Shown: positions 1-6,561, numbered from the stretch's first letter. The stretch: DNA of 11,881 nt from an uncultured Clostridium sp. (GCA_900542285.1 UQNF01000051.1:1-11881), one strand, 5' to 3'. Notes: generated from the sequence alone by a model not told the origin. Made by a program: numbers and translations.

Positions 1-926
1 CCGTCCTCGCAGCCGCAGGACTGATAGTGTTTGCGGCGGTAATGATCGCGAACCGATGGGAGCTTGGCGAGCTAAGCACTGTCGAATACGAAACCAACAC
101 CTATGTCATCGATGAAGAGTTCGACAATATTTCGCTTAAAACGAGAACGGCGGATATCCTCTTTGTGCCGTGCGATGACGGCGTCTGCAAGGTGGTCTGC
201 TATGAACTGGAAAATGCAAAGCACACCGTTTCGGTCGACGGCGCCACGCTTAAAATCAAGGCGGCCGACGAGAGGGCATGGAATGATTATGTAGGCATAA
301 CGCCTTTCGATCCGAAGCTCACCGTGTACCTGCCCGAAAGCGAATATGCAGGGCTCTTTATCGAGGAGAGCACCGGCAGCATAGAAATTCCGAACGCTTT
401 TGGCTTTGAGAGCATCGATATAGTCGCAAGCACCGGCAGCGTTGAATGCCTTGCTTCCGTTTCGGGAAGGGCCGCGATTTTTCTCAGCACCGGAGATATC
501 CGTATTGACAATGCCGCCGTGGGATCGCTCGATCTGACCGTTACGACCGGCACGGTGACGGTGAATGCCGTAAACTGCGAGGGCGATATTGAGCTCACCG
601 TCAGCACGGGCAAGGCGTATCTGACGTGCGTCAACTGCAGGGGACTCACCACGACCGGAAGCACGGGCGATATCACCCTGGAAAATGTCATCGCCGCAGA
701 ACGGTTCTCCATTGAGCGGAGCACGGGCGATGTGAAGTTTGACGGCTGCGACGCTGCCGAGATCTATGTCAAAACCTCCACCGGCGATGTTAGCGGCACT
801 CTTATTTCGGACAAGGTGTTCATCTGCTCCTCCAATACGGGCAGTATAGAGGTCCCCAAAACCACCTCCGGCGGCAAGTGTGAGATATATACCCACACCG
901 GGCAGATAAAAATTGAGATAAAATAA
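1..926 (+). CDS. DUF4097-family beta-solenoid protein, 5' end outside the window
   Basis: The reading frame is open from base 3 and ends at TAA 924-926. A GTG at 27 could be read as a start, but upstream codons encode small hydrophobic residues continuous with it (VLAAAGLIV then FAAVMIA). The true start is therefore probably outside the window and this stretch is a transmembrane anchor. After about 100 residues, from base 369 on, the protein becomes a ladder of about ten units of 18-21 residues. Each opens with (S/T)TG(S/D/T/K) followed by alternating hydrophobic residues, as in STGDIRI, STGDITL, STGDVKF and NTGSIEV. This is the signature of DUF4097 (putative adhesin, right-handed beta-solenoid). 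The family is often encoded with PadR-type regulators and DUF1700 membrane proteins and may act in envelope sensing, but its biochemical role is not established. Several Cys residues lie in the solenoid (CLAS, NCEGD, CVNC, DGCD, FICS). Family assignment is firm and function is unknown. Confidence 0.85.
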   Translation, partial: VLAAAGLIVFAAVMIANRWELGELSTVEYETNTYVIDEEFDNISLKTRTADILFVPCDDGVCKVVCYELENAKHTVSVDGATLKIKAADERAWNDYVGITPFDPKLTVYLPESEYAGLFIEESTGSIEIPNAFGFESIDIVASTGSVECLASVSGRAAIFLSTGDIRIDNAAVGSLDLTVTTGTVTVNAVNCEGDIELTVSTGKAYLTCVNCRGLTTTGSTGDITLENVIAAERFSIERSTGDVKFDGCDAAEIYVKTSTGDVSGTLISDKVFICSSNTGSIEVPKTTSGGKCEIYTHTGQIKIEIK

Positions 927-950
927 AGAAAAACAGAGAATACACGCAAA

Positions 951-990
951 CACCCCGCAGGGCTTCAAAACCCTGCAGGGTGCTTTCTGT
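951..990 (+). terminator. Rho-independent terminator of the DUF4097 gene
   Basis: Arms CACCC-C-GCAGGG (951-962) and CCCTGC-A-GGGTG (971-982) pair with a single C/A mismatch around the loop CTTCAAAA. They are followed by the T-rich CTTTCTGT. The hairpin lies 24 nt after the stop codon. Confidence 0.8.
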
Positions 991-1067
991 CGTGAAATAT
1001 GGGGCGAACTGCGAAAGCCGCAGCCGTAAATGCCGGGCGGCTTCCGAAATACCGTACGCACTTATGC

Positions 1068-1085
1068 CGGCTCCAATTTGAGCCG
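1068..1085. repeat. Small inverted repeat downstream of the DUF1858 gene
   Basis: CGGCTC and GAGCCG form perfect 6-bp arms around the loop CAATTT, about 40 nt beyond the minus-strand stop at 1126. No T-run follows on either strand, so it may stabilise a 3' end rather than terminate transcription. Two copies of TATGCCGG sit near it (1064-1071 and 1088-1095). Confidence 0.35.
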
Positions 1086-1125
1086 AATATGCCGGTGCCT
1101 TATTAAGAGGCTGTACCGATAAAGA

Positions 1126-1329
1126 TCAGTTGTTGTTTGCGAGGTACTCGTTGATTTTGGCCACGAGTGCGTCGCAGTCGATGCCGTGAACGCCGCAGGC
1201 CTGCTCAAGGTTTTCGCCGCTGGCCATGACGCAGCCGAGGCAGTGCATACCGCTGGCCATGAGGATGGAGGCGATGCCCATGTCAACATTGATGATCTCT
1301 TCGATGGTCATTTTCTTATTGATTTCCAT
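1126..1329 (-). CDS. DUF1858 domain protein (hybrid-cluster-protein-associated redox disulfide type)
   Basis: This is a 67-residue protein made of a single DUF1858 domain. It has the opening segment MTIEEIINVD, the middle segment GIASILMASGMHCLGC and the closing ACGVHGID. C30-x-x-C33 forms a candidate redox-active or metal-binding pair, and Cys45 and Cys52 are additional. DUF1858 overlaps the TIGRFAM model for a disulfide domain found near hybrid-cluster (prismane) proteins, and the role of stand-alone copies is unknown. The start is supported by AGGAG 8 nt upstream of the ATG (complement of 1338-1342). The stop is TGA at 1128-1126. No hybrid-cluster protein gene is visible next to it here. 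The protein is probably cytoplasmic, with no signal peptide or membrane segment. Confidence 0.85.
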   Translation of the reverse strand: MEINKKMTIEEIINVDMGIASILMASGMHCLGCVMASGENLEQACGVHGIDCDALVAKINEYLANNN

Positions 1330-1639
1330 AATGATTTCTCCTTTATTCAGTAATTATTCATGCCGCCCGCCGCAGACGGACAGGCGGAAGCATAAATCGT
1401 GGTTGTATTTAGTATTCTCGGCTGTCCGCCGGGCTATTCTGCCGGGCTATTCTGCCGGGCTATTCCGCAGAGTAAGCGCAGGCGTGGCGGAGGAAACCGG
1501 GAGCTTTGAGAGGAATGGGGGTGGGGTTAAAGGGCAGCCACAAAGTCCGGAATACCCAATCCCCTTTTCCCGTCCCCGATTCGGGAGCGGAGGAACGAAG
1601 CCGACAAGGCGGAGATCGCTCCGGAGGGGATAAAGCCCT
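1330..1639. other. Non-coding gap between the DUF1858 gene and pyrG
   Basis: About 310 bases with no convincing gene. It contains the ribosome binding site of the DUF1858 gene (1338-1342) and a 7-bp inverted repeat, CGGACAG near 1376 with CTGTCCG near 1422. It also holds a triple 13-bp tandem repeat (1428-1466) and a G-rich stretch around 1515-1530. Short plus-strand ORFs here have no recognisable domain and overlap the pyrG 3' coding region. I see no clean terminator for pyrG and no clear promoter for the DUF1858 gene. Confidence 0.5.
1428..1466. repeat. Three tandem copies of a 13-bp unit
   Basis: The unit GCCGGGCTATTCT occurs at 1428-1440 and 1441-1453, and as GCCGGGCTATTCC at 1454-1466. 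The copies are perfect except for the last base. The 13-nt period is not a multiple of three, which argues against a coding repeat. It could have arisen by replication slippage, and copy number may vary between strains. Confidence 0.85.
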
Positions 1640-3254
1640 TTACTTCCCTGCCCTGTATTCGAGTGCGGAGGCGATGAAGCCGCGGAAGATGGGGTGCGCA
1701 TCGTCGGGACGGGACTTCAGCTCGGGATGGAACTGAACGCCGACAAAGAAGGGGTGGTCGGGAAGCTCGACTATCTCGACGAGTCCGCGCCTGGGGTTCC
1801 AGCCGGTGAAATTCATGCCGGAGCGGCGGAAATCTTCGATAAATTCGTTGTTGAATTCGTAGCGGTGGCGGTGGCGTTCGTGTACCTCCTCACAGCCGTA
1901 GAGCCTTTCGGCAAGGCTGCCGTCGGTAAGGCGGCAGGAGAAGCGGATCGAGACGGAGTGTGCCGCCGATGCGGTCGAGGTTGTTGACCTGATCCTCCAT
2001 CAGGTTTATCACGGGGTGCTTCGTGTTGAAATCGACCTCCGTGGAGTGGGCGTCCGTCCAGCCGAGGACGTGGCGCGCGTATTCAATGACCGCTATCTGC
2101 ATTCCGAGGCAGATGCCGAAATAGGGTATCTTGTGCTCCCTTGCATAGCGTGAAGCAACCATCATGCCCTCAAGCCCCCTCTCGCCGAAGCCGCCGGGGA
2201 CGAGTATGCCGTCGATATCCCTGAAAATTTCGTCGGGGTCGCCCTTTTCGACATCTTCGGCAGCTATCCAGCGGATATGCACCCTTGCGTCGTTGGCGAT
2301 GCCGCTGTGCCGGAGCGCCTCCGCAACGGAGAGATATGCGTCGTGAAGCTCGACATATTTGCCGACGAGTGCGATCGTGCATTCGCCGGAGGGCTTGATA
2401 TCGCTTTCTACCATCGCACGCCATGCGGCGAGGTCGGGCTCGCGCTGCTCAAGGTTCAGCACGTTGAGCACTACCCTGCAAAGCCCCCTCTCCTCCAGCA
2501 TGAGGGGAACCTCGTAGAGGGAACGGGCGTTGAGATTTTCTATCACATTTTCTTCGGGAACATTGCAGAACAGACCTATTTTGGAGCGGATACCCCTGTC
2601 GATGGGGTAGTCGCTGCGGCAGACGATGACGTCGGGCTGAATGCCGATGCTCTGAAGCTCCTTGACCGAATGCTGGGTGGGCTTGGTCTTAAGCTCTCCA
2701 GATGCGGACAGATAGGGAATAAGCGTCACATGGATGAAGCAGCATTGATGCATACCGAGCTGCGTTTTGAGCTGACGAATGGATTCGAGGAAGGGCTGGG
2801 ATTCGATATCGCCGACGGTGCCGCCTATCTCGACTATCATAATATCGGGCTCAAGCTTTTGTATCGCCTTGCGGATGCGGAGCTTTATTTCGTCCGTGAT
2901 ATGGGGAATGACCTGGACGGTGCCGCCCTGATAGCCGCCCCTGCGCTCGCGGTCGAGCACGGCGGAATAGATCTGGCCCGTGGTGGTGTTGTTGAGCCTG
3001 GTTAGATCCTCGTTGATGAAGCGTTCATAGTGGCCGATATCAAGGTCGGTCTCGGCGCCGTCATCGGTAACGAACACCTCGCCGTGCTGATAGGGGTTCA
3101 TGGTGCCGGGGTCGACGTTGAGATAGGGGTCAAGCTTCATGATGGATACGCTGTATCCTCTGGCCTTGAGAAGCCTGCCCAGCGCGGCGGCGGTGATACC
3201 CTTTCCGAGTGAGGATACAACGCCTCCGGTTACAAAAATAAGTTTAGTATCCAT
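1640..3254 (-). CDS. pyrG: CTP synthase, with an apparent frameshift near the 3' end
   Basis: PyrG converts UTP, ATP and glutamine to CTP. The ATG at 3254 (MDTKLIFVTGG) is chosen because AGGA lies 9 nt upstream, while longer in-frame starts run through that ribosome binding site. The synthetase domain has the P-loop SSLGKG (14-19), the DPYLNVDPG region from residue 42, Asp72 and EIGGTVGDIES with Glu142. The glutaminase domain has VPGGFGERG and FGICLGMQ with the nucleophile Cys382. The frame breaks after GGTLRL (residue 435), and read straight on it stops at 1890 after 454 residues. Shifted by one base, it resumes as CRLTDGS, then ERHRHRYEFNNEF, VELPDHPFF and QFHPE, ending at TAA 1642-1640. 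That gives about 537 residues, a normal PyrG length. Read literally, the protein lacks the catalytic His and Glu of the glutaminase. A sequencing or assembly indel is the likeliest cause, since the gene is usually essential and all downstream motifs are intact. Confidence 0.93.
1937..1949 (-). other. pyrG: Net +1 frameshift site in pyrG
   Basis: Between the Leu435 codon (1952-1950) and the Cys codon of CRLTDG (1936-1934) lie 13 bases. PyrG proteins normally have four residues (12 bases) between RLG-type and C-x-L positions. One extra base therefore explains the break, and loss of two would give the same phase. No stop codon or recognised slippery heptamer sits at the site, so programmed frameshifting is not supported. 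Confidence 0.8.
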
Positions 3255-3324
3255 GGGATTTATTCCTTTCATCAGTAGCGGAAATAGCGGCGCTAACGGA
3301 TTCGTCACAAAATTAACCATTATT

Positions 3325-3352
3325 ATTATAAACCAATCGAGCCGTCTTGCAA
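3325..3352 (-). promoter_or_regulatory. Predicted housekeeping-sigma promoter of pyrG
   Basis: On the minus strand, TTGCAA (3352-3347) and a perfect TATAAT (3330-3325) are separated by 16 bp. The predicted transcript would have a leader of about 65 nt before the ATG at 3254. The start region reads AATAATGG, not the GGGC start used for CTP-sensing reiterative transcription in Bacillus pyrG. No attenuator hairpin is visible in the leader. Confidence 0.6.
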
Positions 3353-3376
3353 GCCCCAAATTCGGATTTATTTCGA

Positions 3377-3425
3377 TATAATTTCAGGCCTTGGGAAGCA
3401 AGGCATTATTGAACGTAAGCGTTCA
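3377..3425 (+). promoter_or_regulatory. Possible -10 box and 16-bp palindrome upstream of the sipL-like gene
   Basis: A TATAAT at 3377-3382 (GATATAAT in context) faces the sipL-like gene, with no convincing -35 box at 16-18 bp. In a spore gene this could be a sporulation-sigma -10 element, but I cannot show that. It is followed by TGAACG-TAAG-CGTTCA (3410-3425), a perfect 6-bp-arm inverted repeat located in the leader if the -10 is used. It could be an operator or an mRNA hairpin. Confidence 0.35.
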
Positions 3426-3460
3426 TAAGCTTTACAGACAATTCATGAGGGTCTGAAAGG

Positions 3461-4969
3461 ATGGATGATATCGATATGGAACTTATTTGGAATGAATTCG
3501 GAGTGCAGCGGCTGGTCATGCGGCGCACGGCTCAGGTGGAGCTTGAGGGAACGGTACCGCTCCCGGAGAATATCGGCGCCGTTTCGGAGCTTATCGACTA
3601 CTCCGCATCCGTGACTGCGGAAGCCTGCCGGACCGATGAGGGAAGGGTGCTGGTTTCGGGCAGGATAGAGCTTCAGGCCGCCGCGCTCACGCCGGACGAA
3701 AAGCCCTTTGCGTTCACCTCGGAATCGGAATTTTCAAGCGAGACGGAGGCGGAGGAGGTGTGCCCGGGCATGAATGCCGATGCGCTTCCGCTGCTTAAAT
3801 CGCTCACGCTCCGTGCTGTCGGAGGCTCACAGCTCCGGCTCAACGCCGTAATAGACATTGAGCTGACCGTGACGACCGCCGCACCGACGAGGACGCTTGC
3901 CGGAATATCCGGGCTTACGGATCTTGAGACAAAAAGGGAGGAGCTTCGCACGGCAAGGCGTGTGGAGCTTGCCAACGAAACGGTGCGGATAGGCGAGGAG
4001 ATTTCCGGCGGCGCGGAGGAGGTGCTTAAATACAGCGTGCAGCTGTCCATGCGTGACACCGGCATGGAAAACGGCAGCGCAAGCGTAAGCGGCATTCTGC
4101 AGCTAAACGCCCTGTGCAGGAGTGCGGAGGGCGAGCTTATGCAGCTTGTGCGGAGCATACCGTTCAGGGAAAGCATTGCGCTGAGCGGCAGTGCGGATGA
4201 GATTTACACCGCAGCCGAGATAAGGAACGTGGAGGTGCGCTCGCTCGGCACGGAGTTCTCGCTGGTGGCCGTGGACGCAGACGTTAACTTCCGCGTATTC
4301 GGTATGCGGAGGGGCAGCATAAGCCTGCCCGTGGATGCGTTCAGTCCGACGCTGGATTTTGACTGCATCACGGAGCGCATTGAGGTGCTTAACGCCGAGG
4401 GCGGCGCGTGCGGCCAGTACTCCGTCAGGGACAATATCAGCGTGCCGGAGGGCTATCCCGACATATTCACAGCTCTTCACGCTTCCGCAAACCCCATCGT
4501 TACGAGCGTCAATTTCGATGACGGCACCATGCGCGCGGAGGGGCTTCTCGTTACAAGGCTTGTCTACCGCAGCAGCGACAACACCCTGCACGCCTTCACG
4601 GAGGAGGTGGCGTTCGGCTTCAACATGGCTGCTCCGGTCGGCACCGGGTTCGCACGGCTCAGGGTCTATGCCCAGCCAAGCATCACCGGCGGCGGCGGAC
4701 GCACGGCGCAGATATCCTTCGCCATTGACGCATGCGCCGAGTTCCTAAGCGAGACGGGCATCAGCGCCGTGACCGGCATAGTCGAAAACGGCAGACCCAA
4801 AAAGGACTCCGCCTTCTCCGGCGGCATTGTCATCTATAATGCCTGCGAGGGCGAGATGTTCTTCGATATCGCCAAACGCTTCCGGGTTGCGGCAGGCTCC
4901 GTCAAGGCGCTCAACCCCGACGCCCGGGAGCCTGCGTGCAGCGGCGACAGGCTTATCGTCATCGCCTGA
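3461..4969 (+). CDS. sipL: SipL-like spore morphogenesis protein (SPOCS/DUF3794 plus C-terminal LysM)
   Basis: This 502-residue protein is built mainly of beta-rich SPOCS/DUF3794 repeats, for example TAQVELEGTVPLPENIGAV near residue 24 and a second unit around 330-420. It ends with a LysM module at about 454-502 (VIYNACEGEMFFDIAKRF then VKALNPDA and GDRLIVIA). This order and length match SipL of Clostridioides difficile, which binds the coat ATPase SpoIVA through its LysM domain and is needed for spore coat assembly around the forespore. There is no signal peptide, as expected for a protein acting in the mother cell. GAGG ends about 10 nt before the ATG at 3461, and a second in-frame ATG at 3476 is possible. 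It is transcribed away from pyrG as a single gene. LysM-DUF3794 proteins occur as several paralogs in Clostridia, so orthology with SipL is likely but not certain. Confidence 0.8.
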   Translation: MDDIDMELIWNEFGVQRLVMRRTAQVELEGTVPLPENIGAVSELIDYSASVTAEACRTDEGRVLVSGRIELQAAALTPDEKPFAFTSESEFSSETEAEEVCPGMNADALPLLKSLTLRAVGGSQLRLNAVIDIELTVTTAAPTRTLAGISGLTDLETKREELRTARRVELANETVRIGEEISGGAEEVLKYSVQLSMRDTGMENGSASVSGILQLNALCRSAEGELMQLVRSIPFRESIALSGSADEIYTAAEIRNVEVRSLGTEFSLVAVDADVNFRVFGMRRGSISLPVDAFSPTLDFDCITERIEVLNAEGGACGQYSVRDNISVPEGYPDIFTALHASANPIVTSVNFDDGTMRAEGLLVTRLVYRSSDNTLHAFTEEVAFGFNMAAPVGTGFARLRVYAQPSITGGGGRTAQISFAIDACAEFLSETGISAVTGIVENGRPKKDSAFSGGIVIYNACEGEMFFDIAKRFRVAAGSVKALNPDAREPACSGDRLIVIA

Positions 4970-4988
4970 GCCGAGGGGTTCGACAGGA

Positions 4989-5028
4989 TTCGGGAAAGAT
5001 GTGAACAAATTGTTAAATGTTTCCCGAA
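4989..5028. repeat. Nested palindrome between the sipL-like gene and the next promoter
   Basis: Perfect 9-bp arms TTCGGGAAA (4989-4997) and TTTCCCGAA (5020-5028) enclose a second palindrome, AACAA-A-TTGTT (5004-5014), on almost the same centre. No T-run follows, so it is a poor intrinsic terminator. It ends 4 bp before the -35 box at 5033, which suits an operator, although a 3' processing hairpin for the upstream mRNA is also possible. Confidence 0.6.
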
Positions 5029-5032
5029 AGCG

Positions 5033-5061
5033 TTGACATGCGCATTTTCATATGTTAATCT
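5033..5061 (+). promoter_or_regulatory. Strong predicted housekeeping-sigma promoter
   Basis: TTGACA (5033-5038, perfect consensus) and TAATCT (5056-5061) have the ideal 17-bp spacing. Transcription would start near 5066-5068, about 190 nt ahead of the lipoprotein ATG. A terminator lies in between. Confidence 0.65.
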
Positions 5062-5065
5062 GAGT

Positions 5066-5153
5066 ATGCAAAGAGGCCGATAACAAGGCACACATGATTT
5101 GCAGGAGAGAGAGTGAGGAAAGCAGGGCTGCGCGTTTACGGCCCTGCCTTTTT
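5066..5153 (+). ncRNA. Candidate short structured RNA or attenuated leader
   Basis: A strong promoter and an intrinsic terminator bracket about 87 nt. Directly at the predicted 5' end, TGCAAA (5067-5072) can pair with TTTGCA (5098-5103), and the terminator hairpin follows at 5122-5147. I could not match the primary sequence to any riboswitch or RNA family I know. It could be an independent small RNA or a leader controlling read-through into the lipoprotein gene. A 25-codon ORF (ATG 5094 to TAA 5171) with five Arg codons runs across the terminator stem, but its ribosome binding site is weak. Inference only. Confidence 0.35.
5122..5153 (+). terminator. Rho-independent terminator upstream of the lipoprotein gene
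   Basis: GCAGGGC (5122-5128) pairs perfectly with GCCCTGC (5141-5147), and CTTTTT follows immediately. It sits downstream of the 5033-5061 promoter and about 100 nt before the lipoprotein start. Confidence 0.75.
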
Positions 5154-5254
5154 CAAATAAATAAGCTTTAACCGACGAATGACGAGTAAAGTTCAAAAGG
5201 GACATGCCGCATAAAGGGCATTGACCATACTTGAAAAAATGAAGGAGAATTATT

Positions 5255-6286
5255 ATGAACACTAAACCCCTTTTCCGCTTCGCCTGTATCGTCCTTGCGG
5301 CGGCAATGCTGTTCGCATTTGCCGGCTGCACGCCCGACAAGCCCATCGAGACGGACAAACCGACCGCAGACCCGGGCGTTATGAACACGGATACCGAGGC
5401 TCCTGCTTCGGACGCTCCTGCTTCGGAGGAGCCCACGACAAAGCCCACTGCCGAGCCTCCATTCAGGGCTGAGGTTCCCGAGGGGGCAGAGCTTAACGTG
5501 CACGACTATAATGCAGTGCGTTCCTTCCTTGAGATAAGGGACGAAAACGGAAACACCAACGGAAGCAAGCTGAACGAATGGTATGACCCCGACGACCCTG
5601 CGACATGGTGGTACTCCGCCTGTTCATCGGTGACCGGTGAATCCGAGTATTTCAGCATTGCCGGTTGGATTTACGAGGGTATTTACGAGGGTATGCTTTG
5701 CTGTTTTAATTTGGGCATTGCGCCGCAGTCCGCCGGCTATCCTGCCTATCCTCTGCCCAACGGCACGGAAATAATCGGAGAACTGAATTTAAGCGGATGC
5801 GAGATGTTAGATGAAGTCAGTATTGCCAACGCCGGGATCTCGTCGCTCGATATCAGCGACTGCCCGGAATTGGAGCGGCTGTTCATCCTTGACGCAGTAA
5901 ACCTCAGCAGCATTACTCCGGAACAGCTCACAGAAGATAAGGCGAAAGTATTCCTTGGCATAGTGAATTGCGATATCCGGTACCTAAGATGGTACACCAT
6001 GTGCCATATACCCAAGGAGTCCGACCCCACAGAGCTGTTTGCCGTTACCGTCGATCTGTCTGCCGAGGGCGACGGCTCCGTAGGTATCCGCAACTCCCCG
6101 TTTATAGATGATGATCCCCACATCAGTATTGCCGCTTTCCCGAAGCAGGGGCATACCTTTGCCGGCTGGTTCGACAAGAATACCGGCGAGCTCATCTCAA
6201 CGGATGCGGAATTTGACTTGATAGAATACGCATACGCCAATAATCACGAGGACGGCCTGTACGAGTTTATCGCAAGGTTCAATTAA
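5255..6286 (+). CDS. Secreted lipoprotein with a leucine-rich-like segment and an InlB-type C-terminal repeat
   Basis: This 343-residue protein has a lipoprotein signal peptide: positive N-terminus, hydrophobic core and AFAGC with lipidated Cys25. A Phe stands at -3 where Leu is usual. It should be anchored on the outer face of the membrane. A Pro/Thr/Asp/Glu-rich linker (26-70) includes a duplicated APASD/APASE unit. Residues 174-222 resemble irregular leucine-rich repeats (ELNLSGCEMLDEVSIANAG then SLDISDCPELERLFILD). Residues 263-343 resemble the divergent InlB B-repeat, with a motif GHTFAGWFDKNTGELIST. Such modules occur in Firmicutes cell-surface proteins of unclear partner. The 12-bp tandem duplication at 5669-5692 encodes IYEG twice. 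AAGGAG lies about 7 nt before the ATG. No clear promoter sits between the terminator at 5153 and the start, so expression may depend on read-through from 5033. The specific function is unknown. Confidence 0.8.
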   Translation: MNTKPLFRFACIVLAAAMLFAFAGCTPDKPIETDKPTADPGVMNTDTEAPASDAPASEEPTTKPTAEPPFRAEVPEGAELNVHDYNAVRSFLEIRDENGNTNGSKLNEWYDPDDPATWWYSACSSVTGESEYFSIAGWIYEGIYEGMLCCFNLGIAPQSAGYPAYPLPNGTEIIGELNLSGCEMLDEVSIANAGISSLDISDCPELERLFILDAVNLSSITPEQLTEDKAKVFLGIVNCDIRYLRWYTMCHIPKESDPTELFAVTVDLSAEGDGSVGIRNSPFIDDDPHISIAAFPKQGHTFAGWFDKNTGELISTDAEFDLIEYAYANNHEDGLYEFIARFN

Positions 6287-6347
6287 GCATTATTAAAACA
6301 AAAGGGACTGCGCCAGAGGGAAATCCAATAAATAGCATAGCAAAAAC

Positions 6348-6388
6348 GGGAAGCACATGTGACCGAAATCATGCTGCTTCCCATTTTT
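6348..6388 (+). terminator. Rho-independent terminator after the lipoprotein gene
   Basis: GGGAAGCA (6348-6355) pairs perfectly with TGCTTCCC (6375-6382), with extra ATG/CAT pairing inside. The T-rich ATTTTTAT follows. It is 62 nt past the stop at 6286. Confidence 0.75.
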
Positions 6389-6440
6389 ATATTAGCAGGG
6401 TTTGGGAAAGCACTACCCAACAAGATTCAATGAGGGCAAA

Positions 6441-6530
6441 ATGAGTAATAGGCGAGATTTAGACCCATGGAAGAATCTTGCTCTTGCTATGGCAATTTCA
6501 CCAAGATATACTATGAGCAACTGCTATTGA
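6441..6530 (+). pseudogene. Possible remnant of a small DPWKNLA-type gene
   Basis: A 29-codon ORF starts at ATG 6441 with GAGGG 4-5 nt upstream and reads MSNRRDLDPWKNLALAMAIS before stopping at TGA 6528-6530. The opening resembles, from memory, the start of a small hypothetical protein family of Clostridia and their mobile elements beginning with a DPWKNLA-like motif. In the next frame the sequence continues with YYEQLLLNLMN (around 6505-6545), which would suit the next helix. This suggests a frameshifted, decayed copy. It could also be a genuine short peptide or chance. Confidence 0.3.
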
Positions 6531-6532
6531 AC

Positions 6533-6561
6533 TTGATGAATTGCTATTCTTGTGATAAAAT
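6533..6561 (+). promoter_or_regulatory. Predicted extended -10 promoter of the NERD gene
   Basis: TTGATG (6533-6538), a 17-bp spacer and TAAAAT (6556-6561) preceded by TGA (TG-n extension at 6553-6554). Transcription would start near 6568, leaving a leader of about 32 nt. The island gene thus seems to be expressed on its own. Confidence 0.6.

Noticed and set aside
72..1061. Long minus-strand ORF opposite the DUF4097 gene
   Set aside because: It shadows a clear repeat-bearing plus-strand gene, has no recognisable domain, and its codons mirror the plus frame.
1428..1466. Tandem repeat considered as a CRISPR fragment
   Set aside because: Units are 13 bp and directly contiguous, with no spacers and no cas genes.
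2277..3005. 242-codon plus-strand ORF
   Set aside because: It lies fully antisense to the highly conserved pyrG synthetase domain.
3255..3324. CTP-sensing reiterative-transcription control of pyrG
   Set aside because: The predicted transcript does not begin with GGGC and the leader has no terminator hairpin.
5066..5153. Known riboswitch classes (SAM, glycine, c-di-GMP, fluoride, T-box)
   Set aside because: None of their conserved core motifs could be found; left as an unassigned structured RNA.
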